NCBI GenBank assembly: GCA_905236225.1
Contig: CAJOPM010000122.1
Span: forward strand, 1 to 34,555
Length of the DNA stretch: 34,555 nt
Source of the DNA: an uncultured Eubacterium sp.
Lineage (GTDB): Bacteria; Bacillota; Clostridia; Lachnospirales; Lachnospiraceae
Direction of reading: 5' to 3'
Shown here: positions 1-9,629 of the stretch, one piece after another
Numbering within the stretch: position 1 is the stretch's first letter
Layout: the number at the start of each line of letters is the position of its first letter
Position numbers and translations under genes: made by a program
Notes under the pieces: generated by a model
What the model saw: the letters and a program-made list of their open reading frames with translations, nothing else
What the model was told of the DNA's origin: nothing
Databases searched by the model: none

Positions 1-285
1 ATTAAAGGTACATTAATAAATGTAAGTGGCGGTGGAGTTAAGATAATAATAAGTGAAGAGCTAAAAGAAAAAGAATTGATTTTGGTTAAATTTTCACTTT
101 CCTCAGATGAGAATGAGAAAATATATCAGCTTATGGCAGAGACAATAGCATGTACTCCGTCTGAGAAGGCAAAAGGACAATATGATGTAAGACTTAAATT
201 CGTAGCAATTGATAAAGCAGTGCAAGATGATTTGGTAAAACAAATCGTTAATGAAGAAAGACGCTTGCTCAAGAAGAGGAAATAA
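1..285 (+). CDS. PilZ-domain (YcgR-like flagellar brake) protein, 3' end only
   Basis: Frame 1 is open from base 1 to TAA at 285. Translation IKGTLINVSGGGVKIIISEELKEKELILVKFSL... matches a PilZ C-terminal half. Sits directly upstream of cheB in a motility operon. Confidence 0.7.
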   Translation: MKGTLINVSGGGVKIIISEELKEKELILVKFSLSSDENEKIYQLMAETIACTPSEKAKGQYDVRLKFVAIDKAVQDDLVKQIVNEERRLLKKRK

Positions 286-288
286 GTT

Positions 289-1353
289 ATGAAAAAAAAT
301 ATTCTGGTTGTAGATGACTCTGCACTTATGAGAAGGGTTATATGTGATATAATCAACACAGATGATATCTTTGAGGCAAATGATGTCTGCAAAGATGGAC
401 TGGAGGCTTACGAAAAGCTTAAGACTACCAAATATGACTGCGTACTTCTTGATGTGAATATGCCGCATATGGATGGTCTGCAGCTTTTAGAAAGACTCAA
501 AAAAGAACATATTAGAGCAACCGTCATAATGGTTAGTACATTGACCACTAAGGACGCCGATGTAACTATTAAAGCTATGGAGCTTGGAGCAATTGATTTT
601 GTCACTAAACCCGACAATGTTCTTCAAGCTAAGGGAGAGGATTTTAAAAATCAGCTTCTTTCTATTGTCAGTGCGGTACTAAAATCCGGCAATACCAAGA
701 TGTTGTTCCATAAAACTCCTACGACTAAGCCGAAGCTTCAACAGTCAAGCACTATGCCACGCTCTAAGGGTGGTAAGAAGTGCGTAGCCATAGCCAGTTC
801 AACCGGAGGTCCAAAGGCGCTTCAGAGTGTAATACCCTACATTTCTAAGTCTATCGATGCACCTATTATCTTAGTTCAGCATATGCCGGTCGGATTTACT
901 AAGTCAATGGCTGAAAGACTCAATGAGCTTAGTGAGTTAGAAGTCAAAGAGGCGCAAGAGGGTGATAAACTTGAGAAGGGCAAAGTGATTATAGCAAAGG
1001 GAGGCTCGCATTTTGAAATAGTCCCTTGTCCTGACGGTTCTCACAAAGTTCATCTTGGCAATCAGCCGCCGGTGGGTGGCCTAAGACCATATGCCAATTA
1101 TATGTATGAATCTCTTAAGAACAGTAAGTTTGACGAGATTACATGCGTAGTTCTTACCGGAATGGGAGCGGATGGTACAGAAGGTATTATGTCTCTTAGA
1201 AAGGATAAGAAGGTCCATATCATCTCACAAAGTGAAGATACTTGTATCGTTTATGGTATGCCCAAAGCCATAGCGGAGACAGGATGTGTTGACGAGGTGG
1301 TGCCGCTAGACGACGTCGCGCCGACAATTATCAAGAACGTGGGGGTAAAATAA
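289..1353 (+). CDS. cheB: Chemotaxis response regulator / protein-glutamate methylesterase CheB
   Basis: N-terminal REC (ILVVDDSALMRRVI, DVNMPHMDGL) plus methylesterase motifs (ASSTGGPKAL, QHMPVGFT, LTGMGADG). Confidence 0.97.
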   Translation: MKKNILVVDDSALMRRVICDIINTDDIFEANDVCKDGLEAYEKLKTTKYDCVLLDVNMPHMDGLQLLERLKKEHIRATVIMVSTLTTKDADVTIKAMELGAIDFVTKPDNVLQAKGEDFKNQLLSIVSAVLKSGNTKMLFHKTPTTKPKLQQSSTMPRSKGGKKCVAIASSTGGPKALQSVIPYISKSIDAPIILVQHMPVGFTKSMAERLNELSELEVKEAQEGDKLEKGKVIIAKGGSHFEIVPCPDGSHKVHLGNQPPVGGLRPYANYMYESLKNSKFDEITCVVLTGMGADGTEGIMSLRKDKKVHIISQSEDTCIVYGMPKAIAETGCVDEVVPLDDVAPTIIKNVGVK

Positions 1354-1355
1354 TT

Positions 1356-3503
1356 ATGGATGTTAGCCAGTATCTAGAAATTTTTATCGACGAAACAAAT
1401 GGTCATATTCAGGATTTGAGCGATTGTATTATGACACTCGAAAGTGATCCTGAAAATATGGACATGGTCAATGAGATATTCCGCGCAGCACACTCCCTTA
1501 AGGGAATGGCTGGAACTATGGGATTCAAGCGCATGCAGCATTTGACGCATGATATGGAGAATGTATTTCAAGAAGTTCGAAGTGGCAATATGAAAGTCAA
1601 CAGCGAACTGATTGATGTTCTTTTCGAATGCTTAGATGCTATTGAGGGATATCTTGAAAATGTTAAAGGAACTTCAGACGAAGGTACAGAGGACAACGAG
1701 GCTATTATTAATGAGCTTAACAGGGTCTTAGCAGCCGGAACAGGACAGGAAGCACCCGAAGCTGCAGGTGATAAAGCGCAAGCAGCCGCAGATGATGCGT
1801 CCGAGGAAGGAACTGCTCAGACTGATAATAAGGCTAAATTTAAAGAAATATTCCTCGAAGATCCGGAAAGAGATGCTATTAAAGCTGAGATGGATAAGGG
1901 TCTTACTTTGTATGGTTTTTCTGTATATATTGATGAGGAGTGCCTGCTTAAGGCAGCTAGAGCGTTCCTTGTATTTAAAGCAGTAGAAGAGTTTGGACAG
2001 ATAATGGCATATATGCCAAGCTCACAAGATATAGAAGATGAAAAATTCGACTTTGATTTCCATTTTCTTTTGGTTACTGATCAGGAACTCGATCCTATTG
2101 TAAAGGCGGTAAAGGCTGTTTCGGAAATTTCCGAGGTTGTTGTTGAAAAATTAGATGAGCCGCCTACTAATGAGCCTGAAACTGAAGAACAGCCTGCAAA
2201 AGAAGAAAACGCCAAAGAAGAAAAGAAGGCCGAAGCTGTGGCAACTCCGCCGGCTAAAACTTCTGCACCGGCCGCAGCACCGGCTAAAGATACAGGAGCC
2301 AAGAAAGATGCACCTGCCAAGAAGTCCGGTGGTGGTAAGCCTGTTACCAGCAGGACAATCAGAGTTGATATTGAAAAACTTGATGCGCTTATGAATCAGG
2401 TTAGTGAGCTTATTATTGCTAAGAACTCACTTGTATCAATCAGTACATCTGATGATGGAAACTTTGATTCGCAGCTTTTCCACGAACAAATTGAATACCT
2501 TGAGAGAATTACCACTAATCTTCATGAATCTGTTATGAAGGTTAGAATGGTACCAATTGAGAGCGCTGTAAATAAATTCCCGAGAATGATTAGAGATCTT
2601 TCTAAGAAGCTCGGAAAAGATATGGTATTGCAGATGAGTGGTGAGGATACTGAGCTTGATCGTACCGTTGTTGATCAGCTTGGAGATCCATTGCAGCATC
2701 TTCTTAGAAATTCAGCTGACCATGGACTTGAGTCTGCTGAGCTTAGAAAAGAAAGAGGCAAGCCTGCTACCGGAACTATTACGCTTAATGCATTCCAGGA
2801 AGGAAATAACGTTATCATTGAAGTTAGCGATGATGGTAATGGTATTGACGTTGAAGCTGTAAGAAGCAAAGCGGTAGAAAGAGGTCAGTTCTCTGAAGAA
2901 CAAGCATCAGCAATGAGTTCAAAAGAAATTATTGACCTTTTGTTCCAGCCGAGTTTCTCTATGGCAAAACAGATTACTGATATCTCCGGAAGAGGCGTAG
3001 GACTTGACGTAGTTAAGTCAAATATAGAAGCTTTAGGCGGAGATGTCGAGGTCAAGAGTACCTTGGGATATGGTACCAAATTTACAGTTAGACTTCCGCT
3101 TACACTTGCTATTATTCAAGCATTGATGGTAGAAGTTCGAGATGAGAAGTTTGCTATTTCACTCGGTTCCATTCAGACAATAGAATATATCAATATTAGC
3201 GATATCAAATACGTACAAGCCAATGAAGTAATACATATAAGAGGATCGGTTATACCACTTATCAGACTTAACGAACTTTTGGATATAGAAGCTCTTGAAA
3301 ATGATGGCGACAGTATTACCGTTGTTATTGTTTCAAAGGGAGAAAAGCAGGTAGGTCTTGTTGTCGACAATCTTATGGGACAGCAGGAAATAGTTATTAA
3401 ATCACTAGGCAAATACATCAACGGCAATAAGATAATAAGCGGTGCTACCATACTTGGAGATGGTGAAGTTGCTCTTATCCTTGATGTTAATACTTTGATG
3501 TAA
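1356..3503 (+). CDS. cheA: Chemotaxis histidine kinase CheA
   Basis: P1 HPt motif AAHSLKGMAGTMGF, HATPase motifs (HLLRNSADHGLE, DDGNGID, GRGVGLDVV) and a C-terminal CheW-like domain. Ala/Pro/Lys-rich linker near 2180-2340. Confidence 0.97.
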   Translation: MDVSQYLEIFIDETNGHIQDLSDCIMTLESDPENMDMVNEIFRAAHSLKGMAGTMGFKRMQHLTHDMENVFQEVRSGNMKVNSELIDVLFECLDAIEGYLENVKGTSDEGTEDNEAIINELNRVLAAGTGQEAPEAAGDKAQAAADDASEEGTAQTDNKAKFKEIFLEDPERDAIKAEMDKGLTLYGFSVYIDEECLLKAARAFLVFKAVEEFGQIMAYMPSSQDIEDEKFDFDFHFLLVTDQELDPIVKAVKAVSEISEVVVEKLDEPPTNEPETEEQPAKEENAKEEKKAEAVATPPAKTSAPAAAPAKDTGAKKDAPAKKSGGGKPVTSRTIRVDIEKLDALMNQVSELIIAKNSLVSISTSDDGNFDSQLFHEQIEYLERITTNLHESVMKVRMVPIESAVNKFPRMIRDLSKKLGKDMVLQMSGEDTELDRTVVDQLGDPLQHLLRNSADHGLESAELRKERGKPATGTITLNAFQEGNNVIIEVSDDGNGIDVEAVRSKAVERGQFSEEQASAMSSKEIIDLLFQPSFSMAKQITDISGRGVGLDVVKSNIEALGGDVEVKSTLGYGTKFTVRLPLTLAIIQALMVEVRDEKFAISLGSIQTIEYINISDIKYVQANEVIHIRGSVIPLIRLNELLDIEALENDGDSITVVIVSKGEKQVGLVVDNLMGQQEIVIKSLGKYINGNKIISGATILGDGEVALILDVNTLM

Positions 3504-3519
3504 CGGAGGTGTTTAAGAT

Positions 3520-3984
3520 ATGGCAGACTTAATGGAGCCCGTTGAGGTTGAAACTACCCAGTATATTGTAGTTAAGATAGGCAGCGAGCAGTATGGAATT
3601 GATATTAGCTTTATTGATAACATTGTTCGTATGCAAAAAATCACTCGAGTACCTAAAGCGCAGCATTATTTTAAAGGTATAATAAATCTTAGAGGTGAAA
3701 TTGTACCTGTAATGAGCATTAGAATTAAAATGGGACTTGAGGAAGATACCTTTACTAATTCATCCAGAATTATTATACTGAAGATTGAACAGCAAGGAGC
3801 ACTCGGAATTATTGTTGACGAGGTTAAAGAGGTAGTTAATTTGTCTGAGGATCAAATTGACAAAAATGCCCAAGATATGAATGATGAAAAGTCTAATTTT
3901 ATCGATGGCATAGGAAAGAATGGAGAGCAGCTAATATCATTATTTGACATTAGTAAGATTATTGAAGAAAAAGAGACTGTATAA
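3520..3984 (+). CDS. cheW: Chemotaxis coupling protein CheW
   Basis: YIVVKIGSEQYGIDISFIDNIVRMQKITRVPKA...GIINLRGEIVPV. Follows an RBS (ACGGAGGTG). Confidence 0.95.
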   Translation: MADLMEPVEVETTQYIVVKIGSEQYGIDISFIDNIVRMQKITRVPKAQHYFKGIINLRGEIVPVMSIRIKMGLEEDTFTNSSRIIILKIEQQGALGIIVDEVKEVVNLSEDQIDKNAQDMNDEKSNFIDGIGKNGEQLISLFDISKIIEEKETV

Positions 3985-4028
3985 TTTCTATCGTTAATTA
4001 TTACTTTCCATATCAAACTAAAATTAAT

Positions 4029-4064
4029 AGGGCTGCATTTTAATTGGATGATTTATGCAGCCCT
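4029..4064 (+). terminator. Stem-loop between cheW and cheC (possible intra-operon attenuator/terminator)
   Basis: Perfect 10-bp inverted repeat AGGGCTGCAT (4029-4038) / ATGCAGCCCT (4055-4064), 16-nt loop. Only a weak U tract (GTTTGT) follows. Confidence 0.5.
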
Positions 4065-4156
4065 GTTTGTAAGAAGTGGTTAAATTTTGCCATTAATTGT
4101 ATGGTGATTTTGTATGCCAAAAGTTTTATTTGATTACTCAAGTTAAGGAGAAGAAA

Positions 4157-4780
4157 ATGGCTGAAAATGTTAGTTTTGACACTATAAATACAATGTATTT
4201 TGATGTGCTTAGGGAAATAGGAAATATCGGAGCCGGTAATGCTACGACAGCTATAGCGAATATGTTAGGGCTTAAGGTTGATATGAGTGTTCCAAGTGTA
4301 GAACTTATGGGATTTCAGGAGCTTCCTACGGCTATTGGTCCTGAAGAAGATGTTATTGCCGGAATTTACCTTGAGGTAATAGGGGATATATCAGGCAGTA
4401 TGATGTTCCTATTAAGTCTTGATTCAGCACATTATCTTGTTAATACGCTTATGGGTAGAGATCCGGGTTATAGTGAAGAATTTGACGAGATGGATTTATC
4501 TGCTCTTAAAGAAATTGGAAATATTATTGGCGGATCATATTTGTCGGCACTTTCAGGTCTTACTAATCTTAATATTCAGCCATCTGTACCAGCGTTGGCA
4601 ATTGATATGGAGGCGGCCATACTTAGTGTTCCTGCCTCAGTATTTGGACAATACGGTGACAATGCGTTGCTTATTGAAACTAAGTTTGGAGATGATGTAG
4701 TTATAGAGGGCTATTTCATACTTCTGCCTGATCCTGAATCGTATGAAAAAATATTAAATGCTTTGGGAATTCAGTTATAG
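4157..4780 (+). CDS. cheC: CheY-P phosphatase CheC
   Basis: Two E..N phosphatase motifs (REIGNIGAGNA, KEIGNIIGGSY). Start placed at the ATG after AAGGAGAAGAAA; the longer ORF from 4097 is not supported. Confidence 0.93.
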   Translation: MAENVSFDTINTMYFDVLREIGNIGAGNATTAIANMLGLKVDMSVPSVELMGFQELPTAIGPEEDVIAGIYLEVIGDISGSMMFLLSLDSAHYLVNTLMGRDPGYSEEFDEMDLSALKEIGNIIGGSYLSALSGLTNLNIQPSVPALAIDMEAAILSVPASVFGQYGDNALLIETKFGDDVVIEGYFILLPDPESYEKILNALGIQL

Positions 4781-4795
4781 TAGTGGGGTTGAGCA

Positions 4796-5281
4796 ATGGG
4801 TAAAATGATTAAAATTGGTATTGCCGATTTGAATGTATGTAAGGCTCCTGACTCAATCACAACATTAGGACTTGGGTCTTGTATAGGAATTGCATTATAT
4901 GATAAAACAACCAAAATTGGCGGACTGGTTCATATTATGCTTCCGGACAGCACTCAGATTAGGAATAATACTAATAAGGCAAAATTTGCAGATACCGGAA
5001 TAGAAGAACTTGTCGAAAAAGTTACCAAAGCCGGAGCAAACAGAGCTTCTCTTAAGGCAAAAATTGCCGGCGGAGCAAAGATGTTTGAAGTATCAGGGAA
5101 TACCGGAGTCGGAAATGTCGGCGAGCGTAACATCGAGGCAGTTAAGAAGAAATTAAAGGAATTAAATATAAGAATTATAGCAGAAGATACAGGACTTAAT
5201 TACGGAAGAACTGTAGAACTTCATTGTGAGACAGGTGAGTATCATATTAAAGCTGTTGGAAAGCCGCTTAAGATAATCTAA
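4796..5281 (+). CDS. cheD: Chemoreceptor glutamine deamidase CheD
   Basis: TTLGLGSCIGIALYDKTTKIGGLVHIMLPDS and IAGGAKMF, conserved CheD motifs. Follows cheC. Confidence 0.95.
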   Translation: MGKMIKIGIADLNVCKAPDSITTLGLGSCIGIALYDKTTKIGGLVHIMLPDSTQIRNNTNKAKFADTGIEELVEKVTKAGANRASLKAKIAGGAKMFEVSGNTGVGNVGERNIEAVKKKLKELNIRIIAEDTGLNYGRTVELHCETGEYHIKAVGKPLKII

Positions 5282-5297
5282 TAAAGGACATATAATT

Positions 5298-5636
5298 ATG
5301 GGAACGAAATCTCTGCCCCTTATAATTATGCTTATAGGTGGGGCGGCCTGTTGTGTAGTATGTATTTTAGTTGGTGTAGATACAAAAGTTATGCTCGAAA
5401 GACTTCTTGTAACACTTATCTGTTTTCTTATTATTGGTTGCATAGTAAAGGTTATAGTAGACAAGAACTTTGCTGATGTACTTAATCCAACTAAAGAAGA
5501 TACAGATCAAAATGGTGAAGAAGAAAGTGAAGAAGGCGAGAACTTAGGTAGTGATGAAGATATCAGCACCGAAGAAGAACCACAAGATAGCGCAGAGGAA
5601 GAGGCGCAGACTTCTGAAAACGAAGAAGAGACTTGA
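5298..5636 (+). CDS. Small membrane protein with acidic C-terminal tail, in motility operon; function unknown
   Basis: Two hydrophobic segments, then a Glu/Asp-rich tail. Co-directional and tightly spaced between cheD and the sigma factor. Confidence 0.7.
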   Translation: MGTKSLPLIIMLIGGAACCVVCILVGVDTKVMLERLLVTLICFLIIGCIVKVIVDKNFADVLNPTKEDTDQNGEEESEEGENLGSDEDISTEEEPQDSAEEEAQTSENEEET

Positions 5637-5660
5637 TAATAAATTATTAGGGGCTATAGC

Positions 5661-6425
5661 ATGAAAAATGATGAAAAAGAAAAGCTTTGGAGGGATTACC
5701 AAAAGAATCCGACCCCACAGCAAAGAGAAAAAATAATACTTGAATATGCCCCTCTTGTTAAGTTGGTGGCTGGCCGGCTTAGTATGTATTTAGGGTATAA
5801 TGTTGAGTATGATGACCTGGTAGGTTATGGCATATTTGGATTAATTGATGCAATAGATAAATTTAATATAGACAAAGATGTTAAATTCGAGACATATGCA
5901 TCACTTAGAATTAGGGGAGCTATCTTGGATCAGATTCGAAAGATGGATTGGATTCCAAGAACAGTCAGACAAAAACAAAAGAAAATTGATGAGGCCATTA
6001 AACATATAGAGTCAACTACAGGTAAGCTTGCAACAGATGATAAGGTTGCACAATATCTTCAGATAAGCGAAGATGAATTGAATAATTGGCAATCTCAGCT
6101 TAAGGTTACAAATGTTGTTTCTTTAAATGAGTATGTAGAACAAGGTAGTGAGCCTGCAATGGATACTCATAGGAATTCTCATTTTGAACAACCTGAAGCC
6201 GTTGTAGAAAAGAGTGAACTTAAAGAGACTCTTGAAGAATGTCTTCATATTTTAACTGATAAAGAAAGAAAAGTAATATTGTTGTATTATTACGAAGAGA
6301 TGACTCTTAAAGAAATCAGTAAGATATTAAGCGTTTCTGAGTCTAGAGTTTCTCAGCTACATACTAAGGCACTTGTTAAAATGAAAAAGAAAATGGGTAA
6401 TTATTTCAATATTCTTGTGCCATAA
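5661..6425 (+). CDS. fliA: RNA polymerase sigma factor, FliA/SigD/WhiG family
   Basis: Region 2 (YDDLVGYGIFGLIDAIDKF...FETYASLRIRGAILDQIRKMDWIPRTVRQK) and region 4 (EEMTLKEISKILSVSESRVSQLHTKAL). Confidence 0.93.
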   Translation: MKNDEKEKLWRDYQKNPTPQQREKIILEYAPLVKLVAGRLSMYLGYNVEYDDLVGYGIFGLIDAIDKFNIDKDVKFETYASLRIRGAILDQIRKMDWIPRTVRQKQKKIDEAIKHIESTTGKLATDDKVAQYLQISEDELNNWQSQLKVTNVVSLNEYVEQGSEPAMDTHRNSHFEQPEAVVEKSELKETLEECLHILTDKERKVILLYYYEEMTLKEISKILSVSESRVSQLHTKALVKMKKKMGNYFNILVP

Positions 6426-6442
6426 TATTAGAGGGGATATTA

Positions 6443-7882
6443 ATGGGTGATATTGAAAAGGAAAAGACTAATGATTTAGAGCCCGGCGATACTGCCAATG
6501 AGAATAAAGATGAAAGTATGAATATCTTTATTCAACAAGATAAAATGAAAGTGTTTTGTAGATTTCATAAACCTGTCGGTGAGGGACAATTACTAACCTA
6601 TGATCAGATAATGAGGGAACTTAAGGTCGCAGGTGTTGTTTTTGGAATACAGGATGATGAGATTAAAGACTTTCTTAATGACAGACAATATGAGGTGGAT
6701 TATATAATCGCAATCGGAAGGGCAATGGAGCTTGGTAAGAATGGTTCTATTGAGTTGCGATTTGATACGAATAGTAATTTGACACCTGAAGTTGATGAGT
6801 CGGGCAATGTTGATTACAAAAACCTAAATCTTGTAAATCAGGTTAAAAAAGGTGATATATTAGCTGTAAAGATACCGCATTCCGTTGGAGCCGATGGGCA
6901 GGATGTCTTAGGACATGTTGTCCCTGCTGTTCCGGGAAAAGCGGCTAATTTTGTTTATGGAAAAAATGTATATGTAAGTGAAGATGGCTTAAATCTTATA
7001 TCAAATGTTGATGGGCATGTTACTTATAAATCTGATAAAATTGCGGTTTCTGAGGTATTAGAGATTAAAGAAGACGTAGATTTGTCTACAGGTAATATAA
7101 AATTTAACGGACAAGTACTTGTACACGGCAGCGTGAAGAGCGGTTTTAATATTCAGTGTAAAGGCGATGTAATTGTCGAAGGAAGCGTTGAAGATGCTGT
7201 TATAGTTTCGGGGGGAGATGTAATAGTAAAAAGAGGCGTACAAGGCGGCGGCAAGGGCGTTATCACAGCAAAGAAAAATTTAATCGCAAAATTTATAGAA
7301 AATGCAACCGTTATTGCCGGTGGTGATGTAAAAAGCGAGTCTGTACTATACAGCCAGGTTACGTGTAACGGAAATCTGCATATTTTAGGCAAAAAAGGTA
7401 TGCTTACCGGTGGAAGAATGCAGGTTTTAGGCTCAATTGATGCTGTATCGGTCGGAAGTAATATGGGGACTGCGACCAGAATAGAACTTGGAATTGACCA
7501 GCAAACAAAAAAAGAATATGATACTGTTAGACGCCAAATAAGAGAACTTACCAATAGTCTTGATAGTATGAAGATGATTGTAGAAAGTTTTACACAAAAA
7601 ATTAAGGCCAAGGTTCCGCTAGCTGAGGATAAAGTTAATTATTTTAAGCAGACTCTCCAAAAGTTTAAATTCCAACAAAAAATGCTTGAAGAAGCAAAAG
7701 ATAAAGAACAAAAGCTAATGGAGAGCTTAAGAAGAGGGACGGATTCCTATTTGGCCGTTACTGCAGAGACATATCCGGGAGTTATTATTGTAATTAAAGA
7801 CGTAACATATAATGTTGAGGCAGTAGAACATCATATTAGATTTGTTAAGACTGATGAGGGGATTAAGAAAGTGCCGCTATAG
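6443..7882 (+). CDS. FapA / DUF342-family polymer-forming protein
   Basis: Beta-helix repeats (GDVIVEGSVEDAVIVSGGDVIVKRGVQGGGKGVITAKKNLIAKFIENATVIAGGDV) and a C-terminal coiled coil. Confidence 0.85.
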   Translation: MGDIEKEKTNDLEPGDTANENKDESMNIFIQQDKMKVFCRFHKPVGEGQLLTYDQIMRELKVAGVVFGIQDDEIKDFLNDRQYEVDYIIAIGRAMELGKNGSIELRFDTNSNLTPEVDESGNVDYKNLNLVNQVKKGDILAVKIPHSVGADGQDVLGHVVPAVPGKAANFVYGKNVYVSEDGLNLISNVDGHVTYKSDKIAVSEVLEIKEDVDLSTGNIKFNGQVLVHGSVKSGFNIQCKGDVIVEGSVEDAVIVSGGDVIVKRGVQGGGKGVITAKKNLIAKFIENATVIAGGDVKSESVLYSQVTCNGNLHILGKKGMLTGGRMQVLGSIDAVSVGSNMGTATRIELGIDQQTKKEYDTVRRQIRELTNSLDSMKMIVESFTQKIKAKVPLAEDKVNYFKQTLQKFKFQQKMLEEAKDKEQKLMESLRRGTDSYLAVTAETYPGVIIVIKDVTYNVEAVEHHIRFVKTDEGIKKVPL

Positions 7883-7922
7883 ATACAGGTTACAATTTAG
7901 TTTTAAAGAAAGGATGAGTTGT

Positions 7923-8249
7923 ATGTCTATCAGACCGGTTGATATTAATGGAATGATTCAAAATACAGCCGAAATAGGCAATCTTAAACATAGTGACGAG
8001 ACTAAACCTCTTGCACAGCAACAAAATATTCAAGTTGAAATGACAAGGCAGATGGATGAAAGACCGACCAGGGTCAATAATCCGGATAATGCTGATGAGA
8101 CCAATAATCAATTTGAACAAAAAGATGCCTCTCAACAAGGCAGTAATTCTTACGAAAAAAGACAGGGTATGAAAAAGAAAAAAGAAGAAGCACCTAAAGA
8201 TAGAGTGATAAAAAAGGGTAGCGAACACAAATTTGATATTTCAATCTAG
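7923..8249 (+). CDS. Hypothetical protein in motility operon
   Basis: AAAGG upstream of ATG at 7923 (MSIRPVDINGMIQNTAEIGN...). Low-complexity charged C-terminus. The ORF-track start at 7842 overlaps FapA and is unlikely. Confidence 0.6.
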   Translation: MSIRPVDINGMIQNTAEIGNLKHSDETKPLAQQQNIQVEMTRQMDERPTRVNNPDNADETNNQFEQKDASQQGSNSYEKRQGMKKKKEEAPKDRVIKKGSEHKFDISI

Positions 8250-8265
8250 AGTTAAGGAGACGAGC

Positions 8266-9021
8266 ATGTTAGCCATAGAAGGCATTTTGATAGCTGTTGG
8301 AGTTGTTCTTTTTATAGGTAGTTTTTTTGTTACAGAAAAACTTTCACCCAAAGAGCTTGAGACTTTAGCAGATTTAAGTGATGAGGAAATTAAGAAAATT
8401 GTAGAAAATGCGCTTATTAATGCCGAAGGTCAGGTAGATGAGAAAATAGATATTTTAGTAGAAGATTCTATGGAAAAGGTTGATGTTGCTTTAGATAAGA
8501 TTACCAATGAAAAGATTATGGCAGTTGATGAGTTTTCCAACACCGTAATTGAAAAGATTAATACAAATCACAGTGAGGTTATGTTTTTGTATAGCATGCT
8601 TAATGATAAGCACAGCGAACTAACCGATTTTGCAAATGATCTTCAAGAAAAATTATCTTTGATGAAGTCTCAAAAGCAAGAAATTGAGAAGATAAAATAC
8701 AGTGCACAGACAGCTGTTAAAACTGTACAGGCAATAGGAACAGGCGCACTTCAGACAAAAGAAGAAAAAGATGTTATCATTGATGAGTCGATTTTAGATA
8801 TTCAAGATGATGAGGAAATTTTTGAGTCAATAGATGACGAAACAAATATAGACGAGCAGTTTGAAAAAGAGTTGGATGAGGCTAATCATAATACTAAGAT
8901 ACTAGAGAGATTCAGGGCAGGACAGACACCGGTTCAAATAGCAAAGGAACTAGGAATTGGATTGGGAGAAGTTAAGCTCGTTATAGATTTGTTTGAAGGG
9001 GATAAGATAAGTGAAGTTTAA
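8266..9021 (+). CDS. DUF6115/SwrB-like membrane-anchored protein with C-terminal HTH-like motif
   Basis: N-terminal TM (MLAIEGILIAVGVVLFIGSFFV), coiled coil, C-terminal ILERFRAGQTPVQIAKELGIGLGEVKLVIDLF. Position between the sigma factor and rpsB matches B. subtilis sigD-swrB-rpsB. Confidence 0.7.
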   Translation: MLAIEGILIAVGVVLFIGSFFVTEKLSPKELETLADLSDEEIKKIVENALINAEGQVDEKIDILVEDSMEKVDVALDKITNEKIMAVDEFSNTVIEKINTNHSEVMFLYSMLNDKHSELTDFANDLQEKLSLMKSQKQEIEKIKYSAQTAVKTVQAIGTGALQTKEEKDVIIDESILDIQDDEEIFESIDDETNIDEQFEKELDEANHNTKILERFRAGQTPVQIAKELGIGLGEVKLVIDLFEGDKISEV

Positions 9022-9562
9022 ATATTATCTTAGAGGTGTTGCTATTGGCGTAATTGTAACTGTTATTATAATGGCTATAGCATTTAATATTCATGAAGAT
9101 CAACTAACAGATGAAGAAGTAATACAAAGAGCACAAGAGCTCGGAATGCAGATGAGCGATGAAGGCGTTATAGCTGATAAAGAGACTGAAAGTGAAGGGG
9201 TATCATCTGATAATGAGGCGCAAAGCCAAGAAAGTGATACGCAGGATAGCTCAGACAATACTCAAGAAGAAACATCCGAAGAAGATGACGAAGATGCAGC
9301 ATCAAATAAGAGTAAGTCTACAAAAAATAGTGATAGTGATGATGAAGAGTCGAAAAAAACAATCACTGTAAAAATTACAAACGGAAACTCTTCTGATGAT
9401 ATTGCATTGCAGTTATATAGTGCCGGTGTTGTAGATGATGCATCTGATTTTAATGATTATCTTATAGAACATGGATATGATTCAAGTCTTAGAACAGGGA
9501 CTTTCACATTTGAATATGGTGCAAGTTATGCGCAAGTGGCCAAAGTCTTAATCAGGAAATAA
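9011..9562 (+). CDS. Membrane protein with MltG-like (LysM-like subdomain) C-terminus, no catalytic domain
   Basis: GTG start overlapping the previous gene by 11 bp. TM, acidic/Ser linker, then ITVKITNGNSSDDIALQLYSAGVVDDASDFNDYLIEHGYDSSLRTGTFTFEYGASYAQVAKVLIRK. Confidence 0.65.
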   Translation: MKFKYYLRGVAIGVIVTVIIMAIAFNIHEDQLTDEEVIQRAQELGMQMSDEGVIADKETESEGVSSDNEAQSQESDTQDSSDNTQEETSEEDDEDAASNKSKSTKNSDSDDEESKKTITVKITNGNSSDDIALQLYSAGVVDDASDFNDYLIEHGYDSSLRTGTFTFEYGASYAQVAKVLIRK

Positions 9563-9600
9563 GAATAAAATTATTTTATCTAACACTGCAATTTTATTGC

Positions 9601-9629
9601 TTTACATAGTAAAAGATCTATGGTAGAAT
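9601..9629 (+). promoter_or_regulatory. Candidate sigma-A promoter for rpsB-tsf
   Basis: TTTACA (9601-9606), 17-bp spacer, TAGAAT (9624-9629), extended -10 TGG immediately upstream. Confidence 0.6.

Noticed and set aside
103-468. Antisense ORFs opposite strong genes (e.g. 103-468, 2081-2320, 7153-7611, 18716-19072, 20509-20889, 22770-23186, 23234-23695 on the minus strand)
   Set aside because: They lie wholly or mostly opposite well-supported conserved genes, have biased low-complexity translations and show no recognisable domains.
2180-2340. Tandem-repeat-like Ala/Pro/Lys/Glu stretch in cheA
   Set aside because: Ordinary low-complexity interdomain linker; no perfect DNA repeat unit.
4097-4156. 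N-terminal extension of CheC (ORF start at 4097)
   Set aside because: Translation MYGDFVCQKFYLITQVKEKK is not CheC-like, while ATG at 4157 has a clear RBS.
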